This document shows, one piece after another, positions 8,959-17,227 of a stretch of 60,278 nt of DNA. A program made the translations under genes and the position numbers. The DNA is from Verrucomicrobiaceae bacterium (lineage in GTDB: Bacteria; Verrucomicrobiota; Verrucomicrobiia; Verrucomicrobiales; Verrucomicrobiaceae), in NCBI GenBank assembly GCA_016795485.1, contig JAEUHM010000029.1, positions 1-60,278 of the forward strand, written 5' to 3'. The notes under the pieces are model-generated. The model saw nothing but the letters and a program-made list of their open reading frames with translations. It searched no databases and was not told where the DNA came from. Position 1 is the first letter of the stretch, and every line of letters begins with the position of its first letter.

Positions 8959-10743
8959 TCAACGCTGAGGCTCCATGACAAAAAGCACGTCCGTCGCTCG
9001 GTTGGCGGCATTGGCCGTCATGAGTTTCTTTTCGTGGCCTGCTCCCCACGAGTCCGTGTAGATGATCTGGTTGGTGGTGTCATTGTAGCCAATGATAAGA
9101 CGCATGTGGCCACCGCCTTGCTGAGGTAGATTGGGGTCGGGAGGTGCCTCACCCAAGTCCAGAGCCCAAATGACGGGCGTGCCTGCATTGATGTAGTCCC
9201 GCACGGTCTTCATGAAGTCTGGCTTCTGGAACCTCTCGTACTCCGTCTGCGTCATCGTTTTGAAGGGCTTGTTAGCTTTCACGGCTTTGAATCGTGTATT
9301 GAACTTAGCGTCCACTTTGGTAAGCGCCTCGTACATTTTGCCGATGTTCGTACCTTCCTCCGCGTCTGTGGCTAACAGAGAGGCGAGCTCATGCTGATCA
9401 CAACGGATGCCCATGTAGTTGAATACCCGCTGACAAGTTGCAGCCACACAATAGCCTTTTTGCCCCTGATCCACCATGGGAACGCCTTTCAGCATCACTT
9501 CCCCTGTGGAACGATCTCGTGTCACGCTGCCAAGCAAGCTCTGCTTGGATCGGATGCCGCCAATGCCAGCCACATTCACCAAAGAACTCCACTGATTTGC
9601 GGGTGCCATTTTGAGCCGAAGAAACTCCACCTGAGGTGACTTCGGAGACAAAGCTTCAGGATTGTATTCTAGCACTGCTACGGTGGTTGGAGTGGTCCAC
9701 AGCCACCCCACTACGCTAGAGCCAGTGCTCTGCACTTTGTGAGACCTGGGGGCCACTCCCAGCATCGTGCCCAGTGCACGGCCGGCAGCTTTGTAGTAAT
9801 CTTGAAACGTAGTGTCAGTGATGGCTCCGCTATCGCCTCGATTTAGGATCGAAACATCGACGCGCACTGCTTTTCCTTCTCGAAACTGGATCACCGCTTC
9901 TTCAGCTTTCACCAGATCGCCGAACAACAGAATGTCAGTCGATGTGTTATTGAAGATCTTCTTGGAGAATCGCGCGCCATCTCGTTCGGCGCTTGTCCAC
10001 TCAAAGTACGGTGACTTACTCAATTGGCGAGGCTTCGGGATTGTCTCTTCTAGAGTTGCTGGCGTCAGATTCCAAAGAGAGTCTGGGCGCAGAAGTGGAT
10101 CAAGCCGGACAAAAAACTCAAGAGCACGGCTGTCGGACTCGTCTTGAGCACGAAGTTGAATGGGAACAGGTGCAAGCGTTACTCCTGGGGCACCCATTTG
10201 CGCCGAAATGAAGCTGGGACCGTGCTCGATCATGGCGCTCGCTTTGGGCGTAGACCAAGATAACGACTGCAATCCCAGTTCGGTTTTCAATCCGCAGACG
10301 CGTCCATCGGTTTGGCTGGGCGGTTCACCACCAAGTGCCGTGGACAGTGTAGACTTCACCTTTGCCGCCTGGACTTCACCCTGAGTTGACTCCGCTTGGA
10401 TAGCACATCGCACGGCTTTGCCGCCCGAGAAGTGAACCGTGGCCTCCATCAGTGGTAGCGTGCCATTGAATGCGGTTAGGGCGACTTGGATATTCGAGTA
10501 AGGCCTCGTTGAAAACTCAGCTTCGGTCTTCGCATCATTCCACACGAAAAATGGGCTGGTACGGAATCCCTCAGCACTGTATTTTTGTTCCAGCGTCTCT
10601 GGAGTCATGCCAAAAAGCTGTTCAGGAACAAGCAAAGCCGAGATATCGGTCTTGAGTTGGTGAGTGCCTTCCTGGGCAAAAGACGAAGCCGCTACGACCA
10701 AGCTCGCTAGGCAAGCCAGTTGAGAAATCAGCCGCTTTTTCAT
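8959..10743 (-). CDS. Exported C39-like cysteine peptidase
   Basis: This 594-residue protein has a signal peptide (MKKRLISQLACLASLVVAASSFA). The first 400 residues hold two repeated beta-rich segments that each begin with a LWNLTPATLE / LFGMTPETLE type sequence. The C-terminal 175 residues form a papain-like C39 domain: C432 in GYCVAAT, H546 in GGGHMRLIIGYN and D564 in YTDSWG make a complete catalytic triad. C39-like domains cleave after double-glycine leaders or act as general peptidases; the substrate here is unknown. It is the first gene of the 10743 to 6506 cluster and lies 120 bp from the tRNA-Pro gene. Confidence 0.8.
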   Translation of the reverse strand: MKKRLISQLACLASLVVAASSFAQEGTHQLKTDISALLVPEQLFGMTPETLEQKYSAEGFRTSPFFVWNDAKTEAEFSTRPYSNIQVALTAFNGTLPLMEATVHFSGGKAVRCAIQAESTQGEVQAAKVKSTLSTALGGEPPSQTDGRVCGLKTELGLQSLSWSTPKASAMIEHGPSFISAQMGAPGVTLAPVPIQLRAQDESDSRALEFFVRLDPLLRPDSLWNLTPATLEETIPKPRQLSKSPYFEWTSAERDGARFSKKIFNNTSTDILLFGDLVKAEEAVIQFREGKAVRVDVSILNRGDSGAITDTTFQDYYKAAGRALGTMLGVAPRSHKVQSTGSSVVGWLWTTPTTVAVLEYNPEALSPKSPQVEFLRLKMAPANQWSSLVNVAGIGGIRSKQSLLGSVTRDRSTGEVMLKGVPMVDQGQKGYCVAATCQRVFNYMGIRCDQHELASLLATDAEEGTNIGKMYEALTKVDAKFNTRFKAVKANKPFKTMTQTEYERFQKPDFMKTVRDYINAGTPVIWALDLGEAPPDPNLPQQGGGHMRLIIGYNDTTNQIIYTDSWGAGHEKKLMTANAANRATDVLFVMEPQR

Positions 10744-10862
10744 CAGGCGGGTTTAGCGCAAGAGGTTGATGTAGGCAAGCATCTGAAAACGCTGAGCTTT
10801 CGTCAAAAGGTTAGCGGTTGCACCCCAGAAATCAGGGTGCTAGATCTCTTCCCTTACAAAGT

Positions 10863-10939
10863 CGGGCTGTAGCACAGCCTGGTAGTGCGCTTCGTTCGGG
10901 ACGAAGAGGCCGTGGGTTCGAATCCCGCCAGCCCGACCA
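10863..10939 (+). tRNA. tRNA-Pro (anticodon CGG)
   Basis: A full cloverleaf can be drawn: acceptor stem CGGGCTG/CAGCCCG, D-arm, anticodon stem CTTCG/CGAAG with loop TTCGGGA (anticodon CGG, reading CCG), and a T-arm GTGGG-TTCGAAT-CCCGC. The CCA end is encoded. C1-G72 is typical of bacterial tRNA-Pro. Its 3' part is the left attachment site of the prophage, and the tRNA stays intact. Confidence 0.95.
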
Positions 10940-10940
10940 T
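10895..10940 (+). repeat. attL core, inside tRNA-Pro
   Basis: These 46 bp start at the anticodon loop (TTCGGGACGAAGAGG) and run through the T-arm, acceptor stem, CCA and one further T. They match 58731-58776 except for C at 10910 against T at 58746. The match stops abruptly on both sides. Phage integration into tRNA 3' ends that restores the tRNA is well established for tyrosine integrases. Confidence 0.93.
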
Positions 10941-11027
10941 CTTGGCCCCTGCGGCGCTTGATTGGCCTTTGCGATTTAGTTGATTTTAGGCGATTAATTG
11001 GGGTCATTCGCACACCAAAATCGCACA

Positions 11028-12092
11028 ATGCAGGGTCTCTACCTCAGAGGAAACATTTACTGGGTCCGGTTCACTCCGGCTCCTAACTTGCCGGAAGAGC
11101 GATTCTCTACCGGCGAGCGGGATGAAGCCAAGGCCATCGCGCGGGCCAGGGAGATCAAAGAGAAAGTCAGCAAGGTTCGGCTGGATAAATCCACGTCTTC
11201 TCAAATTGAGATTGATGCATTCCTCGCCGCGTGCCGAAACAAGAGCCTAGCACCGTCCACCATCGAGACCAGGAAGTATGTGCTGGAGTCCTTTGTGGAT
11301 GACCTAAGACTCGCAAATCCGCGCTTGGCAACGCCCCTCCAGATCGAGCGCTGGTATGTGGAACGGAAGGAACGCAATGCCTATACTGCTAGAGACTATC
11401 TGGCCACGGTGCGGCTGTGGTTCAAGTGGCTGTATGAGAGGGGGAAGATCGCCTCCAATCCCGCTGCCGCTGTAGTCATGCCAAAGAAGCTCCTGCGGAA
11501 ACGCCGCTCCTTTCTCATGCCAAAGGATGCCCGTCGACTCATCACCGACTGCGAGGATCTGCACCTCAAGTTCGCCTGCTATTGCGCATTGCACGCTGGC
11601 TTGCGAAAACTGGAAGTAATCGAGGCCCGCGTGAACTGGTTCGACCTTGATGCAGGCTTGCTGCACATCCAGAAGACTCCCACGTTTGAGCCAAAGGACC
11701 GCGACAACCGCACGATTCCGCTAACAAATGAGTTCCGCCAATGGCTCAAAGAAGTATTTTGGCAGGCTGGCATTCCTGAGCCGCAGTGCTTTGCATTCAG
11801 GCCAGAAGTCCAGAAGGGGAAGGCCCGCTACCGAGCCGACTTCAAGGTGATGTACAATAATCTGATCAAGCAGCTAGGGCTGGCTGTCACGTTCCACGAT
11901 CTCAGGCGCACCTTTGCCAGTCTGCTCGTGTCTAAAGGTGTGTCGCTGTTCAAAGTTGCCCAATGGCTGGGAGACACGATTGAAGTCGTAGAAGACACCT
12001 ACGCGCATCTCATTCAGCAGGATGATGAGATCAACCGCGCCTGGGAAGAGGACGTGCCTCCGAAATCCAAGAAAGCCAGGAAGAAGAAATGA
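11028..12092 (+). CDS. Prophage integrase (tyrosine recombinase)
   Basis: This enzyme would recombine the tRNA-Pro attachment sites. It has 354 residues from the ATG at 11028; a TTG 30 bp upstream is a less likely start. The N-terminal part resembles the AP2-like arm-binding region (LYLRGNIYWVRF, GERDEAKAIARAR), followed by a SAM-like core-binding domain and a catalytic domain with R193 (HAGLRKLEV), K223, H290 and R293 (HDLRRTF) and the nucleophile Y325 (EDTYAH). The usual LGH histidine is replaced by aspartate (LGD, D316). Its position 88 bp from the attachment core supports its role. No excisionase gene was recognised. Confidence 0.9.
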   Translation: MQGLYLRGNIYWVRFTPAPNLPEERFSTGERDEAKAIARAREIKEKVSKVRLDKSTSSQIEIDAFLAACRNKSLAPSTIETRKYVLESFVDDLRLANPRLATPLQIERWYVERKERNAYTARDYLATVRLWFKWLYERGKIASNPAAAVVMPKKLLRKRRSFLMPKDARRLITDCEDLHLKFACYCALHAGLRKLEVIEARVNWFDLDAGLLHIQKTPTFEPKDRDNRTIPLTNEFRQWLKEVFWQAGIPEPQCFAFRPEVQKGKARYRADFKVMYNNLIKQLGLAVTFHDLRRTFASLLVSKGVSLFKVAQWLGDTIEVVEDTYAHLIQQDDEINRAWEEDVPPKSKKARKKK

Positions 12093-12120
12093 GCCGCTCT
12101 GCTTCACGGCACTCACTACA

Positions 12121-12516
12121 TCACCACTGGATCTGCTCACACTCGATGCCCATGCCTGGCTTGAGCTTGTGGTTGAGTTTAAACCAGGACTCCATCTCTG
12201 CGAAATCATCGAAGCCCTCGATCCTCGCCAACTGTTCGCACTCCTTGGTCGAGTATTGAGCCCGTCCTGAGCCATCGCGAAAACGCTCATAAACCTCAAG
12301 CTGATCGGCAGAGTTGATGCCGAGATAGAGCGGATTAACTGCTTTGCACTCAGCGCCCTTGATTGGCACTTGCTTGGACCTATACGGCTTGTCCTGCCAG
12401 CGTCTCAAGCTCAGCATATCGCCAGGCTCGCAGCGTGCACGCAGGCGAATCGTTGAGCGCTTCCGGCCCATTTGTATGGACTGCTCAAACCGCCACTGGA
12501 AGAGGATGACTCTCAT
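12121..12516 (-). CDS. ASCH-like small protein
   Basis: The protein has 131 residues from the ATG at 12516, which overlaps the stop of the upstream gene as ATGA. Residues 1-45 read F..SI..GRKRSTIRLR followed by PGDMLSLRRW..KPYRSKQ, the pattern of ASCH/DUF3850-type domains, RNA- or nucleotide-interacting folds related to PUA. A C-terminal segment contains EGFDDFAEMESWF, also seen in phage ASCH proteins. Target unknown. It is the last gene of the left-end minus operon. Confidence 0.7.
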   Translation of the reverse strand: MRVILFQWRFEQSIQMGRKRSTIRLRARCEPGDMLSLRRWQDKPYRSKQVPIKGAECKAVNPLYLGINSADQLEVYERFRDGSGRAQYSTKECEQLARIEGFDDFAEMESWFKLNHKLKPGMGIECEQIQW

Positions 12517-13121
12517 CGCGCCTTTTCGATGAGCACGTAGGGTATGACGAGCGAGCGCCACTTTGCGCCAGCAAAACGCCTGGCCTCTGCTTCCGCTGTG
12601 GCGATGAGCGCAGGCCACTGTTGTGCAGGCACGGTCTGGCAACCTAGTGATGACGTGGTGGCACCAGCCTTGTGCCCGTTAATGCCAAACCATCCGCGCC
12701 AGATTCCGTTGCCCATGTGCAACCCAAAGTCATTCTGCGTGCCTACTGGCAAATGCGCCGTGCCGTCACGGTAGACCTCGCATTCCGCAGCTCGCTGGCA
12801 GAACGCTAGGTATTTGCCACGATGGAGATCGAGCTTCCACATGGGCCAGAATCCGGGTCTGAGGTGCGCACGGCCATAGCCTCTCGCCGTCGGGTCTGTG
12901 TTGCCATTGCAGCTCATCATCACATTGGGCGTGTGCAGGATGAAAGCATCATCGAAGTCGCCAATATCGTTCACGCCTGGCTTGCCCATGGAGTTGAGGT
13001 AATAGCCTCTGTAACCGACTGCCACGATGGGGTATTTGTCGCGGTCGATCTTGTGGACACTGAGATCCTTCAGCAGATCTGCACTGCTGAGACGAGGGCG
13101 TGATGCGGGGACGCTGGCCAT
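12513..13121 (-). CDS. Candidate endolysin with YkuD-like H...SxGC signature
   Basis: This 202-residue protein begins at the ATG at 13121, which lies 13 nt after a TTGACA motif. The region around residues 135-165 contains GLHMGNG, then GINGHKAGATTSSLGCQTV: a histidine, a threonine/serine-rich turn and SLGC are spaced as in the YkuD (L,D-transpeptidase-type) active site, which has also been recruited into phage lysins. No signal peptide or membrane anchor is visible, so export through a holin would be needed. The neighbours are a small ASCH protein and, further upstream, recombination genes, while the holin is 4 kb away. Lysin identity is inferred from motif and phage context. Confidence 0.5.
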   Translation of the reverse strand: MASVPASRPRLSSADLLKDLSVHKIDRDKYPIVAVGYRGYYLNSMGKPGVNDIGDFDDAFILHTPNVMMSCNGNTDPTARGYGRAHLRPGFWPMWKLDLHRGKYLAFCQRAAECEVYRDGTAHLPVGTQNDFGLHMGNGIWRGWFGINGHKAGATTSSLGCQTVPAQQWPALIATAEAEARRFAGAKWRSLVIPYVLIEKAR

Positions 13122-13143
13122 GCCTCCGCGAGCATGTCAAAAC

Positions 13144-13248
13144 TCAGCGGCGCGCCGTGGTGTCCAGGTCCCTCGCCTGGCTGGTTACACTCCCAGCTAC
13201 ACCGGCATGCAGGTCAGGCGTCCTCGATGCACCACAGCGCGTCCGCAT
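13144..13248 (-). CDS. Possible 34-residue small protein
   Basis: A short open frame starts at an ATG at 13248, 11 nt after a TTGACA motif (13265-13260), and ends just before the next TTGACA motif (13140-13135). The deduced peptide begins MRTRCGASRTPDLHAG and has no known relatives. It is listed only because its start is placed as in the other motif-led prophage genes. It could be non-coding. Confidence 0.25.
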   Translation of the reverse strand: MRTRCGASRTPDLHAGVAGSVTSQARDLDTTARR

Positions 13249-13287
13249 GCGAGCGCGGGTGTCAATGCTGAGACGGGATCGAGCTGC

Positions 13288-13515
13288 TCATGACGGATGG
13301 TGCTTGCACCACTCGCCTCGCTCTCCGTTGCCCAAAATGGGAAACTCTGAAATGGATCTCCATTGGCTGCACTTCCAGCATCTACGAGCTGCGGTGGGTC
13401 GCTGCCGCAGTATGACTTGTGCGGCTTTCTTCTTCTCAGCGTTGTAGGCGTTGTTCGCCCAGTAAACGATATCTGATAGGGGCAGGTTGGATAGTTCTGC
13501 GTAGTGGTTTGGCAT
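13288..13515 (-). CDS. Small zinc-ribbon protein
   Basis: The 75-residue product ends with RRCWKCSQWRSISEFP and then GEWCKHH, that is CxxC followed by C/H: the small zinc ribbon that appears in phage proteins near HNH nucleases and in some regulators. The N-terminal half is helical and polar. No gene on the other strand is better supported. The partner and function are unknown. Confidence 0.55.
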   Translation of the reverse strand: MPNHYAELSNLPLSDIVYWANNAYNAEKKKAAQVILRQRPTAARRCWKCSQWRSISEFPILGNGERGEWCKHHPS

Positions 13516-13616
13516 GGCGCTACCCCCAGATGAAGAGCCGCCATGACGACCAAGTCAACTTTTCGCTAGCCCATCTTCGCCTGGATGCCTGGCCAGTGCG
13601 GCTTAAGTCAGGCTGC

Positions 13617-14135
13617 TCACTCCAGCCCGCGCATCAGCTTTTTCACCGCCCACTCATTGAGCGTTGCGCCAGCCGTCTTGTGGGCTTGCATCAGCTTTCG
13701 CTTCTGGCCCTTGGTTAGCTGTAGAGTCATGGTAGTTGGCTCATCGTCATCTCCCACGAGCTTGATGCCGCTGCCTGGGCGAGCCCCGCCGTGGCCTGCT
13801 GGCGAGGGCGGCGCGTTGTGGCGCGCGCGGGCTGCACCTACAGCGGCTGGTGTCACCCCGTGGATCTCCGCTAGCTCACGGTCGGTAAGCTTGCGCCATT
13901 GGGCGGCAGTGATTTGGCTCCAGTCGGTCATCTGGCGGGCATCGTAGTCGCCAGAGGGATCGGCGCAAGCTTGTTGCGCGATGCGTTGCCGCAGTGCCTT
14001 GACGAGCAGCTTGCGCGGACGTGGACGCCGCAGCTCTGCGTCCAGGACGGCACGCCAGACAGGCAGAGGCTTGTCTCTGAGACGCATGAGGGCGATGGAG
14101 CGCCCCCACCGCAAGATATTGGCTATCTCACTCAC
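13617..14135 (-). CDS. Hypothetical protein coupled to recombinase
   Basis: The frame of 172 residues starts at GTG (14135), overlapping the recombinase stop as GTGA. The middle has a helix-turn-helix-like run (LTDRELAEIHGVTPAAVGAAR, around 83-103), then a loop with GHGGARPGSGIKL and a C-terminal segment ending NEWAVKKLMRGLE that resembles a ribbon-helix-helix or BrnA-like tail. It may be a DNA-binding regulator or accessory factor for the recombinase; that is inference. Confidence 0.55.
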   Translation of the reverse strand: MSEIANILRWGRSIALMRLRDKPLPVWRAVLDAELRRPRPRKLLVKALRQRIAQQACADPSGDYDARQMTDWSQITAAQWRKLTDRELAEIHGVTPAAVGAARARHNAPPSPAGHGGARPGSGIKLVGDDDEPTTMTLQLTKGQKRKLMQAHKTAGATLNEWAVKKLMRGLE

Positions 14136-15130
14136 GTCAGTGCCTCCTTGCCGCTGCCGCCGATGTTGCCGTGCACTTGAGCCAAGTGCAGTGCCACGAT
14201 GGCGCTCACCGTCTTCCGGTAGGTGTCTGCCGCGTCCTGGGCCATGGAGAAGTAGGCATCGCCCTCGGCGCGCGTTGCGCGGCCATTGTAGTGGCGCTGG
14301 AGCTGCTTCAGCCCCACATGGCCCAATACCATGGCCGTGAGGCTCAGATTGCCCGTCATGGCCACGAGATGCGTGGCAAAGGTGTGCCGGATGAAGTCGT
14401 GCGAGATCCGCAGCCCTGCGATGTCACCAGCAGCCTTCCGCACCCTGATCCAGGCAAACATAGCCAGATCTGGCGTGTCGAAAGGCATTACTGGCCCACT
14501 AGCCTTAGCCAGAGGCTCCAGCAGATGCCAGAGCAGGGGCGGGATATGCTGCACGATGCGCATGTCGCGCGTCTTACTCACATCACTCTCCACAGTGAGC
14601 CACTGCTCTGCCACGTGGATCTCTTCCCACCTGATCCGGCATATCTCCATGGGGCGTAGACCCGCGTAGAAGCCTAACAAAAAGCCAGCGAGCAAATCCG
14701 GCGCGATCTCGTGGACAGTCCGCAGGTAGGTGCGGACGTCCTCCGCGCGCATGTAGCTAGGCCGTGGCTTGTCCTCCAGACGCTGAGGAGGCAACCGAGG
14801 CATATCGTGGTGGGCCGGCAGGATGCGCGTGTGCACGCACCAGCGGAGGAATGCCACGTAGTAGCACGCCTCGTCATAGCAGTGCTCTGCGATGATCGTG
14901 AGCAAGTCATCGTCATTGAGCGATGCCAGAGGCCTACTCCCGTAGCTGCGGATGGCTCTAGCGAGCCAGCAGCGATAGTTGGTAATGGTGGAAGGCCGAC
15001 AGTTTTTCGCGACACGCGACTCGATGAAGAGCGGAGCTGCAAAGGCTACCGTTGGTCCGACCGCCGCAGCGGGGACCGGCGTTGCGCGGCCCAGGAGGCC
15101 GCGCAACTTAGAGAGGAGGGTAGTGATCAT
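14132..15130 (-). CDS. Second tyrosine recombinase
   Basis: The protein has 332 residues from the ATG at 15130 (ATGA overlap with the upstream gene). The catalytic domain has R159 (YAGLRPMEI), K186 (DVSKTRD), H271-equivalent LGH (H271) and the nucleophile Y281 (LQRHY). The usual HxxR block reads SHDFIRHTFATH, with one extra residue between histidine and arginine. It is unrelated in detail to the integrase at 11028 and is translated within an operon rather than next to an attachment site. Possible roles are dimer resolution of the phage genome, excision, or local inversion; no paired recombination sites were seen nearby. Confidence 0.85.
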   Translation of the reverse strand: MITTLLSKLRGLLGRATPVPAAAVGPTVAFAAPLFIESRVAKNCRPSTITNYRCWLARAIRSYGSRPLASLNDDDLLTIIAEHCYDEACYYVAFLRWCVHTRILPAHHDMPRLPPQRLEDKPRPSYMRAEDVRTYLRTVHEIAPDLLAGFLLGFYAGLRPMEICRIRWEEIHVAEQWLTVESDVSKTRDMRIVQHIPPLLWHLLEPLAKASGPVMPFDTPDLAMFAWIRVRKAAGDIAGLRISHDFIRHTFATHLVAMTGNLSLTAMVLGHVGLKQLQRHYNGRATRAEGDAYFSMAQDAADTYRKTVSAIVALHLAQVHGNIGGSGKEALT

Positions 15131-15537
15131 GCCCGGAGAAGACAGCCAACCTTTGCCGGAGTTACGACACCGCTGTCCCACCGGACAACTAGCCCTCCAT
15201 CCCTTACCTCCAAGACACCCTGATCAGAGCTATCTTGAACCGAGCATCCAACCACCCGACACCCATCATACAGCAGTGCTCGCATCGCCGCAGCTATTAC
15301 ATCCCCTTTAGCCGAACGGCTGCGTGTATCCAGCCTCATGCACTGCCCCAAATTAGTACGCACCTTGTGCCCCGAGAACACTTGCCGAAATTGGCAAGAG
15401 GAATCGAAGTGAGGGCCAGTCTGATCTGTGCAACGAGTTACCTGCCAGTCCACACCGTGAGTTGTGCCACGAGCCACGATGTGCTCCTGACTGCCAATCC
15501 CACACCAGCCGCCGCGAAGAAGTAGTGCCGATTTCAC
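15127..15537 (-). CDS. Hypothetical prophage protein
   Basis: A 136-residue protein with a GTG start at 15537 (GTGA overlap with the gene before it) and an ATGA overlap with the recombinase after it. It is cysteine-containing (nine Cys) with no recognised domain. The chained overlaps argue that it is translated as part of the 16264 to 14132 series. Confidence 0.55.
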   Translation of the reverse strand: MKSALLLRGGWCGIGSQEHIVARGTTHGVDWQVTRCTDQTGPHFDSSCQFRQVFSGHKVRTNLGQCMRLDTRSRSAKGDVIAAAMRALLYDGCRVVGCSVQDSSDQGVLEVRDGGLVVRWDSGVVTPAKVGCLLRA

Positions 15538-15938
15538 GCAACCACCTCCTCTCCATTGATCACGGCCATAGCGCGCGAACGAAGCACACCGGCGAGCTTA
15601 GCTGAGTCAGCCAGCTTGAACGCGGCGAACATACCCGCATCGCAACCGAGCCCAAAGATGCCAGGGCCATCGCCTCCGTTGGCACTCACCAGGATCTGAG
15701 CGCCGCAGAAGGACATCTCTGCCCACTCCCGTTTTGCCACACCGAAGCGGTGAGGATCAGAGGGGAATGCGGCATACAGAGCGGCAAGGAAGGGTGACCA
15801 GGCATCCCCTGTGATCATGTAGCAGGGATCTGCTACGATGTAGCCATGGGCAGTGAGGATGCACTCACCGCACACACCGGAGATGGTGTGCACGGAAACA
15901 GCTGTGCCAACGAGGGCGAGAAAATCTGAGCGAGTCAT
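15534..15938 (-). CDS. Hypothetical prophage protein
   Basis: The protein has 134 residues from the ATG at 15938, which has AAAGGAG about eight bases upstream, one of the best ribosome sites in the prophage. The sequence SGVCGECILTAHGYIVADPCYMI near the N-terminus recalls small phage proteins with a VADPCY motif, whose function is not known. No signal peptide or membrane segment is evident beyond a short hydrophobic start. Confidence 0.6.
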   Translation of the reverse strand: MTRSDFLALVGTAVSVHTISGVCGECILTAHGYIVADPCYMITGDAWSPFLAALYAAFPSDPHRFGVAKREWAEMSFCGAQILVSANGGDGPGIFGLGCDAGMFAAFKLADSAKLAGVLRSRAMAVINGEEVVA

Positions 15939-15964
15939 AATGGTAATCTCCTTTGGGTTGAGGG

Positions 15965-16264
15965 TTAGCCTTCGATCTCCGCGTATTGAGCCAACTCTGC
16001 AGGTAGGTCTCTGTCGTTCAGCAGCAGCCACTCAGCAGCCTCTCTCTCGCTCAGCGAGCGAGCAGATGGGGTGCTGCCCTGCCACTGACTCCACGCCTCC
16101 AGATACCAACCAGCCACTTTGCTCTTGTAGAGTTTTTCGTGCTCCCACTGAGAGCCGGTATTGCGGCTGATCCAATTACTGCCGTCCCAATCCGTGGCCT
16201 CAGAGTAACGTGCCACTGCTTTCTCGGTGTTTACGAGCGATCCATTATCAAGTCTGTATTTCAT
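15965..16264 (-). CDS. Hypothetical prophage protein, first gene of left operon
   Basis: The product has 99 residues from the ATG at 16264 (AGGA nine bases upstream). It starts MKYRLDNGSLVNTEKA and is rich in Trp, Glu and Ser; no family was recognised. A TTGACT...TAAAGG promoter candidate lies about 70 bp upstream, with a 7-bp hairpin (16307-16324) in the leader. Confidence 0.55.
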   Translation of the reverse strand: MKYRLDNGSLVNTEKAVARYSEATDWDGSNWISRNTGSQWEHEKLYKSKVAGWYLEAWSQWQGSTPSARSLSEREAAEWLLLNDRDLPAELAQYAEIEG

Positions 16265-16306
16265 GATGTCAGTTCCTGGCAACCTCCAGGTAGGGTTTGT
16301 GTTGAG

Positions 16307-16359
16307 CGTCACCTTGTGGTGACGTTGTGACCTTTACTTGATTCATTGCTTCAAGTCAA
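16307..16359 (-). promoter_or_regulatory. Candidate promoter and leader hairpin of left operon
   Basis: On the minus strand TTGACT (16359-16354), a 17-bp spacer and TAAAGG (16336-16331) form a plausible sigma70-type promoter with a weak -10 box. Just downstream, CGTCACC (16324-16318) and GGTGACG (16313-16307) form a perfect 7-bp stem with a 4-nt loop, which could be an operator or a 5'-end hairpin. The region follows a strong terminator (16386-16424), so a new start is needed here. Confidence 0.35.
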
Positions 16360-16385
16360 ATAATTTTCATCTATTTTTCAGGGCA

Positions 16386-16424
16386 GAAAAAAGAAGGCCC
16401 CTGGAGTCTGCATCCTCCAGGGGC
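16386..16424 (-). terminator. Strong terminator ending the late operon
   Basis: On the minus strand a perfect 10-bp stem (16424-16415 with 16406-16397, GCCCCTGGAG/CTCCAGGGGC) is followed by CTTC and six T residues. It lies 50 bp after the stop of the gene at 16474 and separates the lysis genes from the left operon. Confidence 0.9.
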
Positions 16425-16473
16425 GTTGCGTTGGCCGTTATGCAGCGGCTGGTTGCGTTATGGGGTAGGTGGT

Positions 16474-16716
16474 CTACTCGCCTTCTGCGGCCTCGCGGAT
16501 GGTGATGATGTAGTCCTTTCCGGGCTGAATGAGTCCGTGAGCGGCTTCGTTGTCGATCGACATGCTCAAGGATGCAGACGGGGTATAAGTTGCCCACTGC
16601 TTGTTGATAGGGCTGTCCGCATGGACTGCGTTCAGCTCAACATCCTCTTGGACGGGACTACTGTCGTGTCGGGTGACTTTGCGGCAGCGTAACTTGGCGA
16701 TAATGGAATCTGGCAT
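16474..16716 (-). CDS. Small phage protein (TPSASL..SI.N family)
   Basis: This 80-residue protein starts at the ATG at 16716; an upstream in-frame ATG at 16749 is less likely. It has the pattern VELNAVHADSP.NK.W..YTPSASLSMSIDN....I.PGKDY, which recurs in a widespread family of short phage proteins of unknown function found near tail or lysis genes. It is the last gene before the strong terminator. Confidence 0.65.
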   Translation of the reverse strand: MPDSIIAKLRCRKVTRHDSSPVQEDVELNAVHADSPINKQWATYTPSASLSMSIDNEAAHGLIQPGKDYIITIREAAEGE

Positions 16717-16755
16717 GGTTGTCTGTGGGTTTGTGTTTATGTGGGTCAATAAAAC

Positions 16756-17181
16756 TTAGCGTGGAATCTTGAGCGCAGGCTTACCGAGGCCAGTGGTGCC
16801 GTCTGCTGGCTTGCCGGTCACGGCACTGACTAGCCAGTTGGCTATCGCGATTAGGATGGCCGTGGTCCCGACTTGATTGTTCATGATCAGCGTGGGGTCC
16901 ACGTAGAGCCATGCTGACAGTGCAGTGACAGCCTGGCGGGAGATGGCCACTGCTGCCGACTTGATAACCTCCAGCCAGTTACCGCTGAGCGGTGCCTGAG
17001 AGATGAAGCTCCAAAGGACCGCGACTAGCAACATGCTGCTGCCGACGATGAGGTCAGGGACGCTCTCTACGTTTACGAGTTGACCATGCGCGGCAAAGTA
17101 TGCGCCGACGGCAGTGAGGAGGTGTCTTACCAGCTTGGGAAGCTGTAAGCCGATGGCTTGTTTGATAATCCAGTCTTTCAT
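16756..17181 (-). CDS. Putative holin
   Basis: A 141-residue membrane protein. Residues 15-60 read KLVRHLLTAVGAYFAAHG...SVPDLIVGSSMLLVAVLWSF, the two-helix pattern of Pam3-gp28-type phage holins, and further hydrophobic segments follow. Holins form the pores that time lysis. Its neighbours upstream are a membrane/coiled-coil protein and a lipoprotein, giving a lysis-type cluster. The start follows a TTGACA motif by 16 nt, and that spacer holds a GACA..TGTC inverted pair. Confidence 0.7.
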   Translation of the reverse strand: MKDWIIKQAIGLQLPKLVRHLLTAVGAYFAAHGQLVNVESVPDLIVGSSMLLVAVLWSFISQAPLSGNWLEVIKSAAVAISRQAVTALSAWLYVDPTLIMNNQVGTTAILIAIANWLVSAVTGKPADGTTGLGKPALKIPR

Positions 17182-17227
17182 GACAAGAACCGAGCGCTGT
17201 CAAAATGGCAGTAGAATCAGGAAAGGA

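Noticed and set aside
10840..11028. Minus-strand frame with [11 protein letters not shown] over the tRNA
   Set aside because: This is the well-known false protein created by reading a tRNA backwards. The same artefact ([18 protein letters not shown]) appears over the attR copy at 58601-58795.
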